From contig CAZZKJ010000026.1 of the NCBI GenBank assembly GCA_964654695.1, positions 1 through 28,771 of the forward strand: DNA of 28,771 nucleotides. Reading direction: 5' to 3'. The DNA comes from CAZZKJ01 sp964654695. Lineage in GTDB: Bacteria > Krumholzibacteriota > Krumholzibacteriia > WVZY01. The notes under the pieces are model-generated. The model searched no databases. It was not told the origin of the DNA and worked only from the letters and a program-made list of their open reading frames with translations. A program made the position numbers and the translations under genes. Of the stretch, positions 24,880 through 28,771 are shown piece after piece (position 1 is the first letter of the stretch; every line of letters starts with the position of its first letter).

Positions 24880-26532
24880 GTGTCATTCTTGAGCAGGCTC
24901 TTTAGCAGCGAGCCCAGCAAGAGCTATGAAAAAGGTATTCAACTGTTCAACGACGGCGAATACAACAGAGCTGTTGAAGTCCTCGAAAAGGTTATAGAAA
25001 GCTCGAAAGGCAGGAGAAACCCCATAGCCAAATTGGGAGCCTTCTATGCCGCGGAAGCTCACTTCAAGCTCGGAATGGCGGAATTTCACAGGGGCAACTT
25101 TGAAAAATCATTGTCCCATCTGCATTCCGCTCTGCTGGATAATCCCCATTATCCGGATCTTCACTATTTCCTTGGAGTCGTTTACCATCAGCGCAACGAT
25201 ATTGTCCATTCCATAGAACATCTGGAAAAAGCCGTAGAACTCAACCCTGAATACACAGAAGCTTTGTGTTATATGGGTATTGTTTTGCATGAAGGCGGTT
25301 ATTTCGAGCGCGAGAAAGAATATCTTTCAAGGGCCATCAATCTGCTTCGCAAGACCTCACACCCGCTGAGCAAGTTTTTGATGACCAAAATAGACGCCGA
25401 TTCGTTCGACATACCCGTTTTGAAGGAACTCAAATCAGTTTTTCTGGAGAACACCGCATATGAAATGCATGTGGCAGAAGCCTCCAGGGCTTTCAACCAG
25501 AGGGATCTGGCCGCGTCTATAGAGCATTTTCGCAAGGCCGTTGAAATAAAGCCCGACTATCCCGACCTGCAATGCAAATTGGGTCTGGCGTTGATGGAAA
25601 GGGGGCAGTTGGGGGAAGCGGCAATCAGCTTAGAAAAAGCGCTGGATCTGAATCCTGATTACACCGAGGCGCTCTTTTATCTGGGTATGATTCGCTTTGC
25701 GTCGCGGGATTACAAAGGCAGCCTCGAGTGCATTGAGAAGGCGGCGCAGCGGAACCCGGATTATGCGGACATACAATACATGCTGGGACTTGCCTTTTTG
25801 ACTCTGGGCATGGCCTCCGATGCAGAGCGAGCGACCAGGCGCGCGCTGGAATTATCTCCCGATTATGCGAAAGCTCATTATTTACTTGGCCTTACGCTTC
25901 ATGCCCAAGGCGATCTCGAAACCGGCAAGCAGGAGTTGAGCAGGGCTCTTATGATAAGCCCGCAAATTTTCAATGCGGACCTGGATTTGGGCATTCAGGG
26001 AATCGAATTGGGAGATTATGAAGATGCCCTGGGTCATTTGAGAAAGTTCGCGGCTAATAATCCGGACAGGGCCGATGGATGGTGCTTGATGGGGTCTGCA
26101 TTTCTGGAGATGGGAGAATGGGATCAGGCACAGGCAAAACTGGAACGTGCTTTGGAAATCAATCCGGAATACCTCGATGCTAAGAAAAAACTGGGGCTTC
26201 TGCATTTTAGGAAAAGCGAACCGGTAAAAGCAGAATCTATGATCAGGGAAGCTCTCGAACTGCACCAGGATTACGCCGATCTTCACAAGATCCTGGGCGA
26301 CATTCTTCTCACTAAAGGTGATTACCACGGAGCTTCGGAAGCTTACCAGGCCAGCCTCGACGTAAACGACCATTTTACAGAAGCGGCATTGGGACTGGTA
26401 ATCTCACTGCGAAGAGAAGGCAGCGGCGACCAAGCCGATAATATTCTCAATAATTTCATTAATAAGAATCCCGATAATCTTCTTGCCAGGGCTTTCATGA
26501 CTCATGATAAGGCCGGCCTGGACGATATATAA
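24880..26532 (+). CDS. Cytoplasmic TPR-repeat protein, dcw-linked, function unknown
   Basis: A 550-residue protein built almost wholly of tetratricopeptide repeats; about 14 copies are visible. They start at SYEKGIQLFNDGEYNRAVEV (15-34) and recur as PDLHYFLGVVY, TEALCYMGIVL, PDLQCKLGLAL, TEALFYLGMIR, ADIQYMLGLAF, AKAHYLLGLTL, ADGWCLMGSAF, LDAKKKLGLLH and ADLHKILGDIL, mostly with NP(E/D)Y at the repeat junctions. A non-canonical insert at about 158-190 splits the array into 4 and 10 repeats. No signal peptide or membrane helix is seen, so it is probably cytoplasmic. The start is a GTG with G6 (24869-24874) 5 nt upstream. It follows ftsZ by 16 bp on the same strand, so it is likely co-transcribed. 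A scaffold role in division or envelope assembly is inference only. Confidence 0.85.
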   Translation: MSFLSRLFSSEPSKSYEKGIQLFNDGEYNRAVEVLEKVIESSKGRRNPIAKLGAFYAAEAHFKLGMAEFHRGNFEKSLSHLHSALLDNPHYPDLHYFLGVVYHQRNDIVHSIEHLEKAVELNPEYTEALCYMGIVLHEGGYFEREKEYLSRAINLLRKTSHPLSKFLMTKIDADSFDIPVLKELKSVFLENTAYEMHVAEASRAFNQRDLAASIEHFRKAVEIKPDYPDLQCKLGLALMERGQLGEAAISLEKALDLNPDYTEALFYLGMIRFASRDYKGSLECIEKAAQRNPDYADIQYMLGLAFLTLGMASDAERATRRALELSPDYAKAHYLLGLTLHAQGDLETGKQELSRALMISPQIFNADLDLGIQGIELGDYEDALGHLRKFAANNPDRADGWCLMGSAFLEMGEWDQAQAKLERALEINPEYLDAKKKLGLLHFRKSEPVKAESMIREALELHQDYADLHKILGDILLTKGDYHGASEAYQASLDVNDHFTEAALGLVISLRREGSGDQADNILNNFINKNPDNLLARAFMTHDKAGLDDI

Positions 26533-26564
26533 ATTTTTCCACTTGCTAAAAACTGTTTTCTCCG

Positions 26565-28193
26565 GTGCGGTCGAAATCCGGGTACCGGCAAAAGCCGATG
26601 TCCTATCAGTCGAACAAAATTCTGCTGCAATCAGAAAGAAGCCTTAAACGCAGGCGAATTAATCATTCGCGGCCTTTGGTTGCTATTTGCTATCCCAATA
26701 CTTATGAAGTTGGAATGTCGAATCTGGCTTTTCATTTCCTGCTGCGTTCTTTTGCATCATCCAACCTCAGGATCGAGCGGGTTTTCGCGCTTCCCCAGGC
26801 TTGGAAGCATAAAGCCGTTACATTTGAATCCAGTGAAATGCTATCAAAAGCGGCCGCGGTTATTTCAACGATAGCCTTCGAGGAAGATTATATCAACTTT
26901 GTTGCGCTGCTCCAAGCGGCCGGAATACCGATGGATCACATGTCTCGCAGGCAAAGTCATCCCCTGATAATCGCCGGGGGCTCCGCCGTTTCCGCCAATC
27001 CGACTGTTGTTGCTCCGTACTGCGATGCGGTCGCCGTAGGGGAATTCGACAACCGCATGGATTTACTAGTCGACTTGATCGAATCGGCCGCAGCGGGAGC
27101 GAGATCAAAAGAACAAACCCTGGAACTGCTGGACCGGAACGATAACTATTTCGTTTTTCGAGATGATACAGAAATCCGGGAAAAACGAACAGTCAGGATG
27201 GCAAAGACAGCCGGAAATTATCAACCTTTGGGAAGCGAAATAATTTCTGGATTTTCGCATTTTCCCGACACTATTTTGATCGAGCTCAACCGTTCATGCG
27301 TTTCTTCGTGCCGTTTCTGTATGGCTTCCTACTTATATAAACCTTTTCGCACCGCTGATTATTCCGGTGTGATGGAATTATGCGACAGATGGCGAGGCCG
27401 AGTCGGAGCCGTTGGACTTATCGGCACTGCGCTTGCGAGTTATCCCGGGTTCGAGGCTCTTTGTGAAAATATTAAAAAAATGGGATTCGCGGTGCGCCTG
27501 AGTTCCCTCCGGATAGAAGATCTGACGGAAGAAAAGTTGAAGTTCATCGCCGGGTTGGGAATCAAAACCATAACCCTGGCACCGGAATCCGCATCTGATA
27601 TCCTGCGCAGGCAAATCGGTAAATGCTTTTCGAATATTGAAATGAACGGGCTTTTCCATTCACTCGGAAATCTTCCTTTCAAAAAAGTAAAGCTTTATTA
27701 TATGTATGGAATCCCGGGCGAGAGTAGAGATGATTTGGCTCTAATGATCCGCAGCATTGCCGAGGCTCGAAAAATAATGCGTAATAAGCGGGTGGATGTA
27801 TCAATCAACTGCCTGATTCCCAAGGCCTGGACTCCTTTTCAATGGAATCCTCTGCCTTCGAGAGAAGAGATCGAAGCGAAACGCAAATATATAATCACTT
27901 CCTGCAGGAAATCGCTGAAATTCACGCCAACCCTTTATTCCGCCGCTGGAATCATCTACCAGACGGCGTTGTCATTGGGTGGTTCCGCTTTGGGAAAGGG
28001 ACTTCAGATTGATGCAGGATCTAAGGGAAAGATTCTGCAGCATTGGAAAAGCAGCGGGTTAAAAATTGACGAGCTCGTCCATAAAGAAAAAACGAGAAAT
28101 TTTGTATTTCCCTGGGATTTTGTTGACACAGGAATCCGGAAAGACAAATTATACCGCGAATACGCGAGGGCAAAAGGATCAGGGATTGATTGA
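26565..28193 (+). CDS. Radical SAM protein with N-terminal Rossmann-like domain
   Basis: A 542-residue radical SAM protein. The [4Fe-4S]/SAM motif is C-x3-C-x2-C in LNRSCVSSCRFCMASY (Cys245, 249, 252), followed by elements such as LSSLRIEDL and TLAPESASDILRRQIGK of the YgiQ-like/B12-binding-type radical SAM enzymes. The N-terminal 200 residues form a Rossmann-like part (VAICYPNTYEVGMSNLA, IIAGGSAVSANP), but no DxHxxG cobalamin-ligand motif is visible. KPMSY near the N-terminus and FPWDFVDTGIRKDKLYREY near the C-terminus resemble the family of uncharacterised radical SAM proteins often paired with a DUF2344 protein. No such partner follows here. GTG 26565 keeps the KPMSY segment; ATG 26598 is the alternative. 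Neither has a clear ribosome binding site. The substrate is unknown. It lies 32 bp after the TPR gene. Confidence 0.85.
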   Translation: MRSKSGYRQKPMSYQSNKILLQSERSLKRRRINHSRPLVAICYPNTYEVGMSNLAFHFLLRSFASSNLRIERVFALPQAWKHKAVTFESSEMLSKAAAVISTIAFEEDYINFVALLQAAGIPMDHMSRRQSHPLIIAGGSAVSANPTVVAPYCDAVAVGEFDNRMDLLVDLIESAAAGARSKEQTLELLDRNDNYFVFRDDTEIREKRTVRMAKTAGNYQPLGSEIISGFSHFPDTILIELNRSCVSSCRFCMASYLYKPFRTADYSGVMELCDRWRGRVGAVGLIGTALASYPGFEALCENIKKMGFAVRLSSLRIEDLTEEKLKFIAGLGIKTITLAPESASDILRRQIGKCFSNIEMNGLFHSLGNLPFKKVKLYYMYGIPGESRDDLALMIRSIAEARKIMRNKRVDVSINCLIPKAWTPFQWNPLPSREEIEAKRKYIITSCRKSLKFTPTLYSAAGIIYQTALSLGGSALGKGLQIDAGSKGKILQHWKSSGLKIDELVHKEKTRNFVFPWDFVDTGIRKDKLYREYARAKGSGID

Positions 28194-28525
28194 TGTTTGG
28201 ATATTAGAGAGAAAAAGAGAAAGGAAGGCTCCCAGGAAACGTGCCCGTATTTCTTGGAACGAGAACACAGGAAGAGGAAAAAGCTTGTCCCAGATGAACT
28301 GGTTAACAATTTCCCGAGATGCCTTCCGTTTATAATCTACTAGCAAAAGTGATATCTGTCAACTGTTGAACTTTCATTTGCAATTCCTTAGATATATCGT
28401 AGCGATTTTGCTGATTGAGGAATTCACGTTATTATTATATAATCGCGACGTTGCTTAAAGTGTTGTCTTAAGAATGGGGCCTATGTAGGATAGAACCAGG
28501 GTGTTGATAAGCCCTTGAGCCTTTT
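28194..28525 (+). other. Non-coding gap between the radical SAM gene and xdhC-like gene
   Basis: This 332-bp stretch holds no convincing gene. It contains the promoter at 28415-28443 and a short near-palindrome around TCAACTGTTGA (28359-28369). GGAAGGC (28223-28229) and GCCTTCC (28321-28327) are complementary but 91 nt apart. No hairpin with a T tract was found, so the end of the dcw transcript is undefined. A second TATAAT at 28331-28336 lacks a properly spaced -35 element. Confidence 0.6.
28415..28443 (+). promoter_or_regulatory. Sigma70-type promoter for the xdhC-like gene
   Basis: TTGAGG (28415-28420, four of six matches to TTGACA) and a perfect TATAAT (28438-28443) are separated by 17 nt. 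Transcription would start near 28450, giving an untranslated leader of about 75 nt before the ATG at 28526. It is the best-matching promoter in the window and marks a new transcription unit. Confidence 0.65.
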
Positions 28526-28771
28526 ATGATCAAAGATCAGATGTTGAACGATATTCTGATAAAAATGCAGGAAATACTTAATTCCGGCCGGAAAGGCGCG
28601 CTGGCAACGGTGGTTAAATCCGTGGGATCGACCCCCAGGCATGAAGGAACTAAAATGCTGGTGGACGAAAGTGGAACTATTACAGGAACCATCGGAGGCG
28701 GGATTCCCGAGAAAAGAGTGATCGAAACCGCCGGCCGGGTGATCGATACCGGATCGGCGGAGTACATGACC
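28526..28771 (+). CDS. XdhC/CoxI-family molybdoenzyme maturation protein (3' partial)
   Basis: The first 82 codons of a gene that runs off the window. The protein reads ALATVVKSVGSTPRHEGTKM followed by DESGTITGTIGGGIPEKRVI. This matches the N-terminal XdhC/CoxI domain, in which a ValVal-x(2)-GSxPR motif and TIGGG are hallmarks. XdhC binds molybdenum cofactor and promotes its sulfuration and insertion into xanthine dehydrogenase-family enzymes, so a molybdenum hydroxylase gene may lie beyond the edge (inference). An in-frame TAA at 28508 bounds the start. The ATG at 28526 is the first candidate; an ATG at 28541 is the alternative. No strong ribosome binding site is seen. The usual Cys motif position (GS-x-PR) has Thr here, as in many members. 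Confidence 0.85.
   Translation, partial: MIKDQMLNDILIKMQEILNSGRKGALATVVKSVGSTPRHEGTKMLVDESGTITGTIGGGIPEKRVIETAGRVIDTGSAEYMT

Noticed and set aside
28066..28335. Plus-strand open frame of 89 codons overlapping the end of the radical SAM gene
   Set aside because: Its first half is inside the radical SAM gene in another frame. The tail is Lys/Arg-rich with no motif and no ribosome binding site. It also lacks the Cys residues that would suggest a frameshifted C-terminus of the radical SAM protein.
28303..28336. Second candidate promoter TTAACA ... TATAAT
   Set aside because: The spacer is 22 nt, too long for sigma70. The pair at 28415-28443 is much better.
28450..28525. Possible molybdenum-cofactor riboswitch in the xdhC leader
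   Set aside because: The predicted leader of about 75 nt is too short for the known Moco riboswitch, and I could see no supporting paired elements.

Overview
The window is 28.8 kb of densely packed bacterial DNA with every supported gene on the + strand. No tRNA, rRNA, IS element, CRISPR array or prophage was recognised. Base composition looks even throughout, at roughly 47-50% GC by eye. It reads as a chromosomal segment of a peptidoglycan-making bacterium, probably a Gram-negative-type lineage. MurE carries the DNPR motif of meso-diaminopimelate-adding enzymes, and the division gene order is the classical one. The phylum cannot be named from the sequence alone. The two PASTA domains on FtsI, murB in place of ddl, and the absence of lpxC after ftsZ argue against an ordinary gammaproteobacterium.

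Region 1 (1-7360) is a surface-glycan operon that enters from the left edge. It holds the 3' part of a WbpM/PglF-type nucleotide-sugar 4,6-dehydratase, a DegT-family PLP aminotransferase, a FemAB/GNAT-like acyltransferase, a Wzx-type flippase, a GT4 glycosyltransferase and a GT-C-type membrane glycosyltransferase. The first three could make and N-acylate an amino-dideoxy sugar, the GT4 enzyme could build it into a lipid-linked glycan, and the flippase could export it.

Region 2 (7361-24863) starts with a 249-bp regulatory gap holding a TGGGA-N5-TCCCA dyad and TATAAT boxes. It continues as a complete dcw (division and cell wall) cluster: mraZ, rsmH, ftsL-like, ftsI (PBP with two PASTA domains), murE, murF, mraY, murD, ftsW, murG, murC, murB, ftsQ, ftsA, ftsZ. 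Genes are coupled by 1-14 nt overlaps or short gaps with good Shine-Dalgarno sequences. Together they make UDP-MurNAc-pentapeptide (except the D-Ala-D-Ala ligase step), lipid I and lipid II, and the core septal synthase and cytoskeleton.

Region 3 (24880-28193) continues the same transcription unit with a 550-residue TPR protein only 16 bp after ftsZ and a radical SAM protein 32 bp later. These two are the least-explained members of the cluster.

Region 4 (28194-28771) is a 332-bp non-coding gap with a convincing sigma70-type promoter (TTGAGG-N17-TATAAT). It is followed by the first 82 codons of an XdhC/CoxI-family molybdoenzyme maturation gene that leaves the window. The most noteworthy observations are the dcw-linked TPR and radical SAM pair, the unusual palindromic arrangement of putative MraZ boxes, G8/G7 tracts in a glycosyltransferase gene, and the PASTA-bearing FtsI.
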